Assembly: GCA_029261855.1 (NCBI GenBank)
Contig: JAJDAN010000048.1
Span: 124,001 to 188,000, forward strand
DNA: 64,000 bases
Origin: Deltaproteobacteria bacterium
GTDB taxonomy: Bacteria > Myxococcota_A > UBA9160 > UBA4427
Direction: 5' to 3'
The translations under genes were made by a program, and so were the position numbers. The notes beneath the pieces were generated by a model. The model had not been told where the DNA came from and made no database searches. It saw only the letters and a list, made by a program, of their open reading frames with translations. Positions 16,758 through 25,125 of this stretch are shown piece by piece (position 1 is the stretch's first letter; each line of letters opens with the position of its first letter).

Positions 16758-17966
16758 TCAACTGCCGTCGAGAGATCGGATCCGCCACAGCCATGCGTCA
16801 CTGGCAAACAGCGTTGCAACGATGACCCCGAGCATGACCGCCGCCGGGATCGCCAGGGACGCGGGGGTGCCCAGCGACTCCGCGACCAGCCCGGTGACGC
16901 CCGCCCCGATGGGCGCCGCGCCCATGAAGCCCAGGCTGTAGACCGACAGGACCCTGGCACGGTGGCTCTCCGGCGCGGCTTGCTGGACCAGCGTCCGAGC
17001 CGACGGCATCGCAACGCCGCCTCCGACGCCGAACAGGAAGACCAGCGCGTACACCACGAGCAGCGGCGGTCCCAGTGCGACGCCGAGCAACATGACGGCA
17101 CCGACCGCCAGCGACAGCAGCAGGGCACGACCCGCATGAACGACACCGCCGCGCGCGAGCATGCCACTCGCACCCGCCAACATGCCGACCATCATGGCCG
17201 CGTTGCTGCCCGCGATCTCGGGTGCGCTGCCCTGGTACAGGTCCCGGATCATCAGCGGGATCGCGACCAGGAACGGTCCCAGGAAGAGCAACCCGATAGA
17301 CAGCGACAGGAGGGTCACGGTGAACAACCGTTGCACGGACACCAGCTCTCGCAGACCCGCGGCGATCTCCGCGACCTGACCGCGGGAGGCTGCCGATACG
17401 ATCCGGGGCGCGGGCAGTAGACGCCAGCAGGCGGCGGCGCCTGCAAGAGTCGCGAGCGCCTGGAACAGCAACACCTTCGGCGCGCCGAGTGCAGCGGCGG
17501 TCCCGCCGACGGCGACGCCCACGACCTGCGCCACGTTCTGCACCAGGATCGCGATCGTGACCGTGCGCTGCAGGTCGCTGCCCGCAACTCGAGACAACAG
17601 GGAGTCGCGCGCGGGGATCGCGAACGCCGACAGGCTGCCCATGGCGGCCGCGTAGGCGAGGATCGCGCCGTAGCTCAAATGCCCGTTCGCGATCGCCAGG
17701 GCGAGCAGCAGCGGCGGGCCGGCGGCGAGGGCGTGCAGGGCGACGAGCACCTTGCGGCCGTCGTGTCGATCCGCGAACGCCCCCCCGATCAGCATCAGCA
17801 GCAGGGACGGCAGCATCGACACCATCTGTGCCACGCCCATACGGCTCGCGTCTGCGGCGAGGGGCACGGCGACCAGCCAGGGATACAACGTGGCCTGTGC
17901 CCCGGCGCCGCCATACCAGGACCCGATGCCGACCATGTACCAGCCAAGCTGTCGCTGCGTGCTCAT
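16758..17966 (-). CDS. MFS transporter (enterobactin-exporter-like)
   Basis: A 402-residue major facilitator protein with about 12 transmembrane helices. The loop 2-3 signature is GGAFADRHDGRKVLV (about residues 61-75), followed by the ARDSLLSRVAG segment found in EntS-like and tetracycline-type exporters. I chose the start at 17966 because it overlaps the stop of the upstream methyltransferase gene as ATGA, giving translational coupling. It probably exports a small molecule by proton antiport. The coupling suggests the methyltransferase product or substrate is exported, but this is inference. Confidence 0.85.
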   Translation of the reverse strand: MSTQRQLGWYMVGIGSWYGGAGAQATLYPWLVAVPLAADASRMGVAQMVSMLPSLLLMLIGGAFADRHDGRKVLVALHALAAGPPLLLALAIANGHLSYGAILAYAAAMGSLSAFAIPARDSLLSRVAGSDLQRTVTIAILVQNVAQVVGVAVGGTAAALGAPKVLLFQALATLAGAAACWRLLPAPRIVSAASRGQVAEIAAGLRELVSVQRLFTVTLLSLSIGLLFLGPFLVAIPLMIRDLYQGSAPEIAGSNAAMMVGMLAGASGMLARGGVVHAGRALLLSLAVGAVMLLGVALGPPLLVVYALVFLFGVGGGVAMPSARTLVQQAAPESHRARVLSVYSLGFMGAAPIGAGVTGLVAESLGTPASLAIPAAVMLGVIVATLFASDAWLWRIRSLDGS

Positions 17967-18736
17967 GTCGCGTCCTGCCTTACGGCAGTCGCCACCCACA
18001 TGTCGTCGTCGGGCGTTGCCTCGCGTCCCCGGAAGTCGCCGGCGAGCGACTCGAGCCGCAGCCCGGCGCGCGCGAGCAAAGGCCCGATCTGGTCCTGCAG
18101 GAGGTAGTGGTGCAGCAAGCGCCCCAGGGCCGCGTCGCCTCCGGCCCGCGGGATGTACTCGTAGACGACGTCGAGCTGCTGGTCCGCGCGGTGCCAGGTG
18201 CTGCGCTCGAACACGTCGTAGCAGGTGCCCTCGTGCTCGACGGTCACCACCGGCTCGAGATGGTCGCCGTCGTAGTCCGCGGGATCGGCTTCCTGATGGA
18301 AGCGGTCGGCCCCATAGGCGTCGAAGACGAGCTTGCCGTCCTGCGTCAGGTGACGCGCACAAGCGCGGAAGCAGGCGACGGTGCGATCGTCGTCGGACAG
18401 GCAGTAGACGCCGCTGTGCGGGATGAGGATGCGGTCGAAGCGGGCGTCCCCGAGCGCGAAGTCGCTCATGTCGGCCTCGACCCAGGTCACCCGATCCGCC
18501 AGCCGGGCGCGCGCCCGGGCAAGCAGGTCCGGGTCGCGCTCGAGCCCCGTGAGCGCGAAGTCTCCCGCGTCGCGAAGGGACGCGAGCACGCGACCGTAGC
18601 CGCAGCCCAGCTCGATCACGTTGCGGGCCCCGCTGCATACGCGGCTGTAGAAGGACAGGTCGCCGGCGGTCCCCCGATGCACGAGCTCATAGAGGGCCGC
18701 CGGGTAGTCGAAGTCGTCCTCCGCGGGATCGGTCAC
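17963..18736 (-). CDS. Class I SAM-dependent methyltransferase
   Basis: A 257-residue protein with a GTG start. The SAM site is clear: NVIELGCGYGRVLASL (motif I, about residues 39-54), LTGLERDP (motif II acidic residue) and VTWVEADMSDF, then DRILIPHSGVYCLSD. The C-terminal half is the substrate region and contains FERSTWHRADQQLDVVYEY. Target unknown; a small molecule is likely. It is the first gene of a coupled pair with the MFS exporter (ATGA overlap) and is divergent from pepN with only 50 bases between them. TATGCT (18743-18748 on the minus strand) lies 6 bases before the GTG, so the mRNA is probably leaderless. Confidence 0.85.
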   Translation of the reverse strand: MTDPAEDDFDYPAALYELVHRGTAGDLSFYSRVCSGARNVIELGCGYGRVLASLRDAGDFALTGLERDPDLLARARARLADRVTWVEADMSDFALGDARFDRILIPHSGVYCLSDDDRTVACFRACARHLTQDGKLVFDAYGADRFHQEADPADYDGDHLEPVVTVEHEGTCYDVFERSTWHRADQQLDVVYEYIPRAGGDAALGRLLHHYLLQDQIGPLLARAGLRLESLAGDFRGREATPDDDMWVATAVRQDAT

Positions 18737-18742
18737 CCGGCG

Positions 18743-18780
18743 AGCATATCCCGTCGAGGCGCGGGAAGGCCGGTTATGAT
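18743..18780. promoter_or_regulatory. Back-to-back -10 boxes for leaderless divergent genes
   Basis: The 50-base gap between the methyltransferase (minus strand, GTG at 18736) and pepN (plus strand, ATG at 18787) holds TATGCT on the minus strand (18743-18748) and TATGAT on the plus strand (18775-18780). Each ends exactly 6 bases before its start codon, so transcription should begin at or next to the first codon. No ribosome-binding site is seen in the usual place for either gene. No clear -35 boxes are visible. Confidence 0.6.
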
Positions 18781-18786
18781 TGGCGC

Positions 18787-21447
18787 ATGAGCACCGAAAA
18801 GCCCCGACCGGTCTACCGCAAGGACTACCGCGAGCCCGACTTCTGGATCGACACCGTCGATCTCCATTTCGCCCTCGGTGAAGACGAGACGCGGGTCACC
18901 GCCCGACTGGCGATCCGCATCAACGACGCGCTCGCAGGAGACGTGCCTCCGCTCGTCCTGCACGGCGAGAACCTGGTGCTCGAACGTGTCTGTGTCGACG
19001 AGCGCGAGCTGGAACCGTCCGAATACCACGCCGACGAAGCCGAGCTCCGCATCGAATCCGTCCCCCGGCATTTCGAGCTGACGACCGTCGTTCGTATCCG
19101 GCCCCAGGACAACACCGAGCTCTCGGGCCTCTACCGCAGCGGCGGTCTCTTCTGCACCCAGTGCGAAGCCATGGGCTTCCGTCGCATCACCTATTTCCTC
19201 GACCGCCCGGACGTGATGGCGCTCTTCACGACCACCATCGAGGCCGACCGGGGCCGCTATCCGGTGCTGCTCTCGAACGGCAACCGGGTGGAATCCGTGG
19301 ACCTGGGGGAGGGCCGCCAGCGCGTGCGCTGGGAGGATCCCCACCGCAAGCCCTGTTATCTGTTTGCCCTGGTCGCGGGAGACCTGCGCTGTCACGCCGG
19401 TGACTTCACCACGGCTTCCGGTCGCGTGGTCCGGCTCGAGATCTGGGTCGAGCCCGAGAACCTCGACCGTTGCGATCACGCCCTGCGATCGCTGCAGAAG
19501 GCCATGGCCTGGGACGAAGAGCGCTTCGGGCTCGAGTACGACCTCGACATCTACATGATCGTCGCGGTGAACGATTTCAACATGGGTGCCATGGAGAACA
19601 AGGGCCTCAACGTCTTCAATTCGAAGTACGTCCTGGCGCGACCCGAGACCGCGACCGACGACGAGTACGAGGCCATCGAGGGCGTCATCGCCCACGAGTA
19701 CTTCCATAACTGGACGGGGAACCGGGTGACCTGCCGGGACTGGTTCCAGCTGACCTTGAAGGAGGGCCTCACGGTCTATCGCGACCAGGAGTTCTCGGCA
19801 GACGTCGGCTCCCGGGCCGTCAAGCGGATCGACGACGTGAAGCGCCTGCGTCTGGCCCAGTTCTCCGAAGACGCGGGCCCCATGTCCCACCCGATCCGCC
19901 CCGAGTCCTACATCTCCATGGACAACTTCTATACGGCGACCGTCTACGAGAAGGGCGCCGAAGTGATCCGGATGATCGATTCCCTGGTGGGCACCGAAGG
20001 CTTCCGGCACGGCATGGATCTGTACTTCGAACGCCACGACGGTCAGGCGGTGACCTGCGACGACTTCCGCGCGGCCATGGCGGATGCCAACGAGGTCGAT
20101 CTCGAACTCTTCGAGGGTTGGTACCGGCACTCGGGTACGCCGGTGGTGTCCGCCCGGGGCGAGTACGACGCGGACGCGAAGACCTACTCGCTGGTCCTGG
20201 CCCAGTCCGAGCCCGAACGCCTCGGCGGTGCAGGGCCGGAACGGCCCGCGTGGGAGCCCCTGCACGTGCCGGTTCGGATCGGTCTGCTCGGGCCGGACGG
20301 CGGGGACCTGCCGCTGCGGCTGGTCGGCGAGGATCCCGGACGCGAGCGCCGCGAGCGCGTCCTCGAGCTCGTCGAGGCCGAGCGGCGCTTCACCTTCGTC
20401 GACGTCCCCGCGCCGCCGGTGCCGTCGCTCTTGCGCGGCTTCTCCGCCCCCGTTCGTCTGCGGATGGAGCGTTCTCGCGACGAGCTGGCTTTTCTCATGG
20501 CCCACGACGTCGACGCCTTCAACCGCTGGGAGGCCGGGCAGGAACTCGCCACGCGACTGCTGCTCGAGGCCACGCGCGCGCTCGAAGCGGGACGATCGCT
20601 CGCGCTGGACGGCGACTTCTCGGATGCCTTCGGCCGGATCCTGGCCGATCGCGAGCTCGACGGATCGTTGAAGGCGCTGGCCCTGACGCTTCCCGGAGAG
20701 AAGGTGCTGGGCCAGGACCTGGAAGTCGTTCCAGTCGACGCGCTCCACCAGGCGCGCGAATTCATGCGTCGCGCACTCGCCGAGGCGCACCGCGAGACCC
20801 TCGAGGAGAGCTACGCGGCGTGCGCCGGGAGCGGCGAGTACGCGATCGACCAGGTGTCCATCGGCCGTCGACGCCTCCGGAACGCCACGCTCGCATACCT
20901 CGCGTCCGAGGCCGGCGAGGCCGCGACCGCTCGCTTGGTTCGGCAATACGAGACGTCTGACAACATGACCGACTGCCAGGCCGCCCTGTCGCTGCTGGCG
21001 GACCGGGTCGGGCCCGAGCGCGACGCGGCGCTCGCAGACTTCTACGAGCGCTGGAAGCGTGATCCGCTGGTGCTCGACAAGTGGTTCAGCGTCCAGGCGA
21101 TGTCCCGCCGAGAAGACACGGCCGAAAGGGTCGTCGAGCTGTCGCGCCATCCGGACTTCAGCCTCAAGAACCCGAACCGCGCGCGGTCGCTCGTCGGGGT
21201 GTTCTGCGGTGCCAACCAGGTGCGCTTTCACCGACCGGACGGTCTCGGTTATCGCTTCCTGGCGGACACTGTGATCGGGTTGGACGGCAACCCGCAGCTC
21301 GCGGCGCGCATGGCGTCCGCCTTCAATGTCTGGCGCCGCTTCGATCGAGACCGTCAGGCATTGATGAAGGCCGAGCTCGAGCGGATCGCGTCGCAGAAAT
21401 CGCTCTCGGACGACGTGTTCGAGATCGTGACGCGCGCGCTGGCCTGA
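18787..21447 (+). CDS. pepN: Aminopeptidase N (M1 family)
   Basis: An 886-residue zinc aminopeptidase, close to the E. coli PepN size. The GAMEN exopeptidase motif is at 267-271, zinc ligands are in HEYFH (303-307) with E326 eighteen residues later, and the catalytic tyrosine region (YEKGAEVIRM) follows. The C-terminal part has the DUF3458-type Ig-like and helical domains (LRGFSAPVRLRMERSRDEL). It removes N-terminal residues from cytosolic peptides during protein turnover. The start is fixed by the -10 box 6 bases upstream. A tandem EthD protein begins 33 bases downstream. Confidence 0.95.
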   Translation: MSTEKPRPVYRKDYREPDFWIDTVDLHFALGEDETRVTARLAIRINDALAGDVPPLVLHGENLVLERVCVDERELEPSEYHADEAELRIESVPRHFELTTVVRIRPQDNTELSGLYRSGGLFCTQCEAMGFRRITYFLDRPDVMALFTTTIEADRGRYPVLLSNGNRVESVDLGEGRQRVRWEDPHRKPCYLFALVAGDLRCHAGDFTTASGRVVRLEIWVEPENLDRCDHALRSLQKAMAWDEERFGLEYDLDIYMIVAVNDFNMGAMENKGLNVFNSKYVLARPETATDDEYEAIEGVIAHEYFHNWTGNRVTCRDWFQLTLKEGLTVYRDQEFSADVGSRAVKRIDDVKRLRLAQFSEDAGPMSHPIRPESYISMDNFYTATVYEKGAEVIRMIDSLVGTEGFRHGMDLYFERHDGQAVTCDDFRAAMADANEVDLELFEGWYRHSGTPVVSARGEYDADAKTYSLVLAQSEPERLGGAGPERPAWEPLHVPVRIGLLGPDGGDLPLRLVGEDPGRERRERVLELVEAERRFTFVDVPAPPVPSLLRGFSAPVRLRMERSRDELAFLMAHDVDAFNRWEAGQELATRLLLEATRALEAGRSLALDGDFSDAFGRILADRELDGSLKALALTLPGEKVLGQDLEVVPVDALHQAREFMRRALAEAHRETLEESYAACAGSGEYAIDQVSIGRRRLRNATLAYLASEAGEAATARLVRQYETSDNMTDCQAALSLLADRVGPERDAALADFYERWKRDPLVLDKWFSVQAMSRREDTAERVVELSRHPDFSLKNPNRARSLVGVFCGANQVRFHRPDGLGYRFLADTVIGLDGNPQLAARMASAFNVWRRFDRDRQALMKAELERIASQKSLSDDVFEIVTRALA

Positions 21448-21480
21448 CCCGCCGGTCCAGAAGATGAAGGGGATGCGGCC

Positions 21481-22194
21481 GTGATCAAGCTCGTGTGCTT
21501 CCTGCGACGAAAGCCCGGCATGGCGCTCGACGACTTCCGTCGTCACTGGCGGGACAGTCATGGTCCGCTGATCGCGAACACGCCTGAGCTCGCGCGGCAT
21601 CTGTTGCGCTACGAGCAGAACCACCGGCTCGAGGCGGATCGCGCCCGGGACGCGGCCGACGCGCCGGGTTTCGACGGGGCGACGATCCAGTGGCTCGATT
21701 CGATGGACAGCTTCCTCGCCTTCGTGCGCGAGCCGAAGTACGCCGAATTGATCGCGCCGGACGAGCAGCGCTTTCTGGATCGCGGGTCGTTGGTGGTGTT
21801 CTTCACCGAAGAAGAGGACGTGAAGATCGAGGGCGACCGCAGCCAGACGACCCTCAAGCTCCTCTGCCTGCTGCGGCGAAGGGACGGCGTGTCTCCCGGG
21901 GACTTCCACGCGCACTGGCGGGGTCCCCACGCGGCGCTGTTCAGCGAGACGCCGGAGATCCGCCGGCACATCCTCGCCTATCACCAGAACCATCGGGTCG
22001 ATCCCGACGCGAAACGCGACCGGGACGGCTACGACGGCCTCGCCGAGCAGTGGTACGCCTCGGCGGAGGCCTTCGCCGCCATGACCGCGGAGCCCCGCTA
22101 CCGCGAAGCCGTTCCGGTCGACGAAGAGCGCTTCATCGACCGGGCCGCCATCCGCTGGTTCCTCAGCGAGCCGCCGGTCACGATCATCGGCTGA
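21481..22194 (+). CDS. Double EthD-domain protein
   Basis: A 237-residue protein with a GTG start preceded by AAGGGG. It consists of two EthD-type ferredoxin-like repeats (about 1-115 and 121-237). Matching segments are KLVCFLRRKPGMALDDFRRH and KLLCLLRRRDGVSPGDFHAH, each followed by HW-R-HGP or HW-RGPH and a conserved QNHR. EthD proteins are known next to ether- or alkyl-degrading P450 systems and as small dimeric oxygenase-like folds; a fused tandem would form a pseudo-dimer in one chain. No P450 is in the window. Probably cytosolic; the function here is unknown. Confidence 0.82.
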   Translation: MIKLVCFLRRKPGMALDDFRRHWRDSHGPLIANTPELARHLLRYEQNHRLEADRARDAADAPGFDGATIQWLDSMDSFLAFVREPKYAELIAPDEQRFLDRGSLVVFFTEEEDVKIEGDRSQTTLKLLCLLRRRDGVSPGDFHAHWRGPHAALFSETPEIRRHILAYHQNHRVDPDAKRDRDGYDGLAEQWYASAEAFAAMTAEPRYREAVPVDEERFIDRAAIRWFLSEPPVTIIG

Positions 22195-22237
22195 GCGCCT
22201 GTTTCGGGTGCTCCCGGTCCTGGTCCCGGTCTCGCTT

Positions 22238-22948
22238 CTAGTCTCGGTCCTGGTGTTCCTGCTCCCAGGCTTCGCGCTTGCGCAGCAGGCCTTCCATGCT
22301 GCCGGGCCGAGCCGAAATGAAGATCCCCTCGGCTTCCGCGGTGATTACGTCGTTGGCTTCGACGGTGCCTTCGCAGAAGATCTTGCGGCCCTCCATGCGG
22401 ACGAAGCGCGCCTCGAAGCGAAGCTGCTGGTGCAGCGGGGTCGGCTTCCGGTAGCGGACCTTGAGGGTGCCGGTCATGCCGGGCGCGCCGGACATGGACT
22501 GGGCGTAGCCGAGCACCTCGTCGAAGGCCGCCGCCACGAAGCCGCCGTGAACGCAACCGGGCGGGCCTTCGTACGCCGATCCGAAGGTGACCGTCGCCGC
22601 CGCCGTTCGGTCGCCGGTGCGCCCCACGGTGATGGGTGGAGCGAGCGGGTTGGCGAGTCCGATCAGCGGGCTCTGATCGAAGAAGGCGCCGACGTCCCCG
22701 GAATTCGCCGACTCGGCGTGGCCGTAGATGCCGTGTAGTCGGGGGTGAGCCCGCAGCGCCTCGGCGTAGCGTTCGAGGCCGTCGGCTGCGGCGCGCAGCT
22801 CGTCCACCGGCGCGTTGCTCGGTACCAGTCGCTCGATGACGAGACGCATGGCATCCGCCAGGCGTCTCTTCTGGGACCACATCTCGCTGTTCGTCACCTT
22901 CGTGATGTCCCAGTGGGCCCGGATCTCCGGTCTATCGTTCTCGCTCAT
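22238..22948 (-). CDS. PaaI/YbgC-like thioesterase (hotdog fold) with N-terminal extension
   Basis: A 236-residue protein. ATG 22948 has GAGGAG in front and overlaps the stop of the CofD-like gene (ATGA). The hotdog thioesterase core lies at about 110-225: GPPGCVHGGFVAAAFDEVLG contains the HGG substrate-pocket motif and the catalytic acidic residue. The first 100 residues are helical and not typical of the small PaaI enzymes. It would hydrolyse an acyl-CoA. The coupling to a CofD-like gene is unexpected and not explained by known pathways. The stop is close to the convergent EthD gene, and the gap between them is a degenerate GGTCYY-rich stretch. Confidence 0.8.
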   Translation of the reverse strand: MSENDRPEIRAHWDITKVTNSEMWSQKRRLADAMRLVIERLVPSNAPVDELRAAADGLERYAEALRAHPRLHGIYGHAESANSGDVGAFFDQSPLIGLANPLAPPITVGRTGDRTAAATVTFGSAYEGPPGCVHGGFVAAAFDEVLGYAQSMSGAPGMTGTLKVRYRKPTPLHQQLRFEARFVRMEGRKIFCEGTVEANDVITAEAEGIFISARPGSMEGLLRKREAWEQEHQDRD

Positions 22949-24246
22949 GGCGCATTCTCCTCGGTGTCTCGTTCGCGCGCGGCGAGCGATACGAGCACCT
23001 GGGCAAGCCGATCCGAATCGATGTCCGGATGACTGTTCGGTGTCACCAGCTCGGTGGGGATGTGTTCGATGCCGAGGGCGTCCAGGGGCCGCAGGTCGGG
23101 CGGGGTCTCGTAGACCTCGGCGTTGTCGTTCAGCAGGACCGCGTCGAGGAGGGCGCCGGGCTTCGCGTCGTCGCGGTCGCGGGAGAGCGCCCGGACCAGC
23201 AGGCACGCCGCTTCGGCGACGTCGGTGTCGACGAGTTCCGGGTCACGCCCAGTGCTCGGGACGTAGACCTTCGGGCAGGGGGCGTCCAGGATGGCCCCGC
23301 CCACGCCCCGCAACAACACATTGCAAAGGACGCTCGAGTAGAAGCTGCCCATCGGGTAGCAGACGAGATCCGCACGCCGGATCTCCGACAGCGCCGCCGG
23401 CGCGGCGTCTGCGACGACGTGCCGCGGGGTCGCGTCCGGCCCTCCGTCCGAGCCCTCTTTCGAGCCCTCTTTCGAGCCCAGGGTGGCAAGGGAGAGCGAC
23501 TCGATCCGGGACTGGAGGGGCACGTGCTGCTTGCCGGTGATGCGATGCTGGCCCACGACCTCGCTGCCGTCCGCCAGGCGCGCGATGAGGTGGAGGTTCG
23601 CGTCGCAGCTGGCGAGCACGCGACCGCGCACCTTCAGCAGCGACCCCAGGTCTGCTACCGCATCCGCGATGCTTCCGTGTTCGAGGTAGCTGCCGGCCAG
23701 GACGAGGTTGCCAATGCTGGCGCCGCGCAGGTCGAACTTCGCGGGCAGCGCGCGCGCGAGTCGTTCGAGATGCGCGCACAGTCGCCGGCGCTCACTCTCG
23801 GGGATCTCCGCCAGGAGCGGGTCCTGACCGTCCGCGAGCGCGTCGAGCCGGCGTCGCAGTGAGACAGCCGAGGCGCTCTTGGGAAGTCGGCGTTGCAGAG
23901 GGCGTCGCAGGTGGCCGCGTTCGTCGTCGGCCAGCGCCAGCAGCCGGCTGCGCAGGTCTCCGACGGCGGGCATGTCGAAGGCCGACCGGAGCCCGGCCGA
24001 GCTGCCCCCGGAATCGAAGGGCGTGATCAGGTGGACCGAGTTGTGGGTGTAGCGGGTGAGTGCTCGACTGAGGCCGCCCAGCGCGCTGCCGCCACTGAAG
24101 AACACGATTCGGGGGCCGCTGGCGGGCGCCTTCGCGGCACGTGCGACGGCGAGCGGATCGAGCAGGTGGCGGCGCGAGAGCAGCGGGTGCCGGTCGCGGG
24201 AAGCCGCGTCGGCTGAGCGGGGCGACCCCGGTGACTGACCTGACAT
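22945..24246 (-). CDS. CofD-like protein, GAK-system type
   Basis: A 433-residue protein. The block RIVFFSGGSALGGLSRAL followed by THNSVHLITPFDSGGSSAGL and MPAVGDLRSRLLALAD is the signature of the CofD-related proteins known from the GAK system, which are homologous to the enzyme forming the phosphodiester of coenzyme F420. Downstream GASIGNLVLAG and VCYPMGSFYSSVL match CofD/YvcK family segments. Around residues 255-267 the chain has a short GSKE repeat encoded by three 12-bp units. The usual GAK partners are not adjacent; the coupled gene is a thioesterase. No good ribosome-binding site precedes ATG 24246, so the start is uncertain. Confidence 0.75.
   Translation of the reverse strand: MSGQSPGSPRSADAASRDRHPLLSRRHLLDPLAVARAAKAPASGPRIVFFSGGSALGGLSRALTRYTHNSVHLITPFDSGGSSAGLRSAFDMPAVGDLRSRLLALADDERGHLRRPLQRRLPKSASAVSLRRRLDALADGQDPLLAEIPESERRRLCAHLERLARALPAKFDLRGASIGNLVLAGSYLEHGSIADAVADLGSLLKVRGRVLASCDANLHLIARLADGSEVVGQHRITGKQHVPLQSRIESLSLATLGSKEGSKEGSDGGPDATPRHVVADAAPAALSEIRRADLVCYPMGSFYSSVLCNVLLRGVGGAILDAPCPKVYVPSTGRDPELVDTDVAEAACLLVRALSRDRDDAKPGALLDAVLLNDNAEVYETPPDLRPLDALGIEHIPTELVTPNSHPDIDSDRLAQVLVSLAARERDTEENAP
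23447..23482. repeat. 12-bp in-frame tandem repeat inside the CofD-like gene
   Basis: Three units, TCCGAGCCCTCT, TTCGAGCCCTCT and TTCGAGCCCAGG, at 23447-23458, 23459-23470 and 23471-23482. On the coding (minus) strand they specify GSKE-GSKE-GSDG-like residues in a loop of the protein. The period is a multiple of three, so copy-number change would lengthen or shorten a surface loop without a frameshift. Confidence 0.8.
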
Positions 24247-24305
24247 CGGCCTAGGATGCGCGGCGGACGAGCCGCGGGCAAGGCGGACGGCTTCGGGGAG
24301 CGGAG

Positions 24306-24311
24306 TAGACT
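24306..24311 (+). promoter_or_regulatory. Candidate -10 box of the glycerophosphodiesterase gene
   Basis: TAGACT ends 7 bases before a GTG at 24319, the same arrangement as at several other starts in the window. It supports GTG 24319 as a leaderless start. No convincing -35 is visible. Confidence 0.4.
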
Positions 24312-24318
24312 GTCCGCC

Positions 24319-25125
24319 GTGTCGACCTCCGGAGGACGTGTGGACCCCAGCCTGGCGCTGCCCGCGCGTGGGGTCGCCGCCCATCGCGGAGGCGCCGCCG
24401 AGGCGCCCGAGAACACGCTTGCGGCCTTCCGGCACGCGGCGTCCCAGGGCGTGCACCAGGTCGAGTTCGACGTTCGCCAGTCCGCGGACGGTGCCCTCGT
24501 CGTCATCCACGACGCCAGCGTCGACCGCACCACGGACGGCTCCGGTCGCGTCGCAGAGACGTCGCTCGCAAGCCTGCGCGCCCTGAACGCGGGCGGCACG
24601 CGCACGCCCGTTGAGCGGATCCCGACCCTCGCGGAGGCGCTGGCGGTGCTCCCCGAAGATCTCTGGATCAACGTGCAGGTGAAGCGCGGGGAAGACATCG
24701 CCGCAGAGGTCGCCGAGGCCCTCGTCGCCGCGGGTCGGGTGCCTCAGGCGTTCGTCGCAGGGGGCAACAAGGCCGGCCGGAGTGCGAGAGCGGTGTGCCC
24801 AGAGCTGCGTGTCTGCAACCTGGCGCGTCAGGAAAGCCGATCGGCCTACGTCGAGAATGCGGCCCGGGAGGGCGCGCACTTCATCCAGTTCCACTACCTG
24901 CGAGGCCCCCTCGAGCCCGAGCTGGCGCGGCGGGCACACGCCGCCGGCATGCGCATCAACTTCTGCTGCGCGCCAGGCGTCGCTCCGTCGACGCTCGAAG
25001 CCCTGTTCGCCGCGGGTGTCGATTTCGTGCTCGTCGACGAGCCGCAGCGGGCACTGGAAGTCGCCCGGGGCGTCGGCATCGCGCCGCTGCCACGCCCGCT
25101 CCGAGCCGATCAGCGCGCGATCTGA
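24319..25125 (+). CDS. Glycerophosphodiester phosphodiesterase
   Basis: About 268 residues from GTG 24319. Other in-frame starts are ATG 24256 and GTG 24340, the latter with GGAGG only 4 bases ahead. The GDPD TIM-barrel signature is complete: HRGG and APENT (about 22-33), EFDVRQSADGALVVIHD with metal-binding E, D and the second catalytic histidine, then NVQVKRG. It hydrolyses glycerophosphodiesters to glycerol-3-phosphate and an alcohol, in lipid recycling. There is no signal peptide, so it is cytosolic. It is divergent from the CofD-like gene and overlaps the tail of the convergent MocR-type gene by 16 bases. Confidence 0.88.
   Translation: MSTSGGRVDPSLALPARGVAAHRGGAAEAPENTLAAFRHAASQGVHQVEFDVRQSADGALVVIHDASVDRTTDGSGRVAETSLASLRALNAGGTRTPVERIPTLAEALAVLPEDLWINVQVKRGEDIAAEVAEALVAAGRVPQAFVAGGNKAGRSARAVCPELRVCNLARQESRSAYVENAAREGAHFIQFHYLRGPLEPELARRAHAAGMRINFCCAPGVAPSTLEALFAAGVDFVLVDEPQRALEVARGVGIAPLPRPLRADQRAI

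Noticed and set aside
18733-21993. A 1086-codon open frame antisense to pepN and the EthD gene
   Set aside because: High-GC coding DNA leaves long stop-free frames on the opposite strand. pepN and the EthD gene have complete family motifs; the antisense product has none.
22195-22260. GGTCCT/GGTCCC/GGTCTC-rich stretch as another tandem array
   Set aside because: The period is irregular and part of it is coding sequence of the thioesterase; too degenerate to count with the clear arrays.
23447-23482. The repeat considered as a CRISPR-like array
   Set aside because: No unique spacers; it is an in-frame 12-bp tandem repeat within a coding region.
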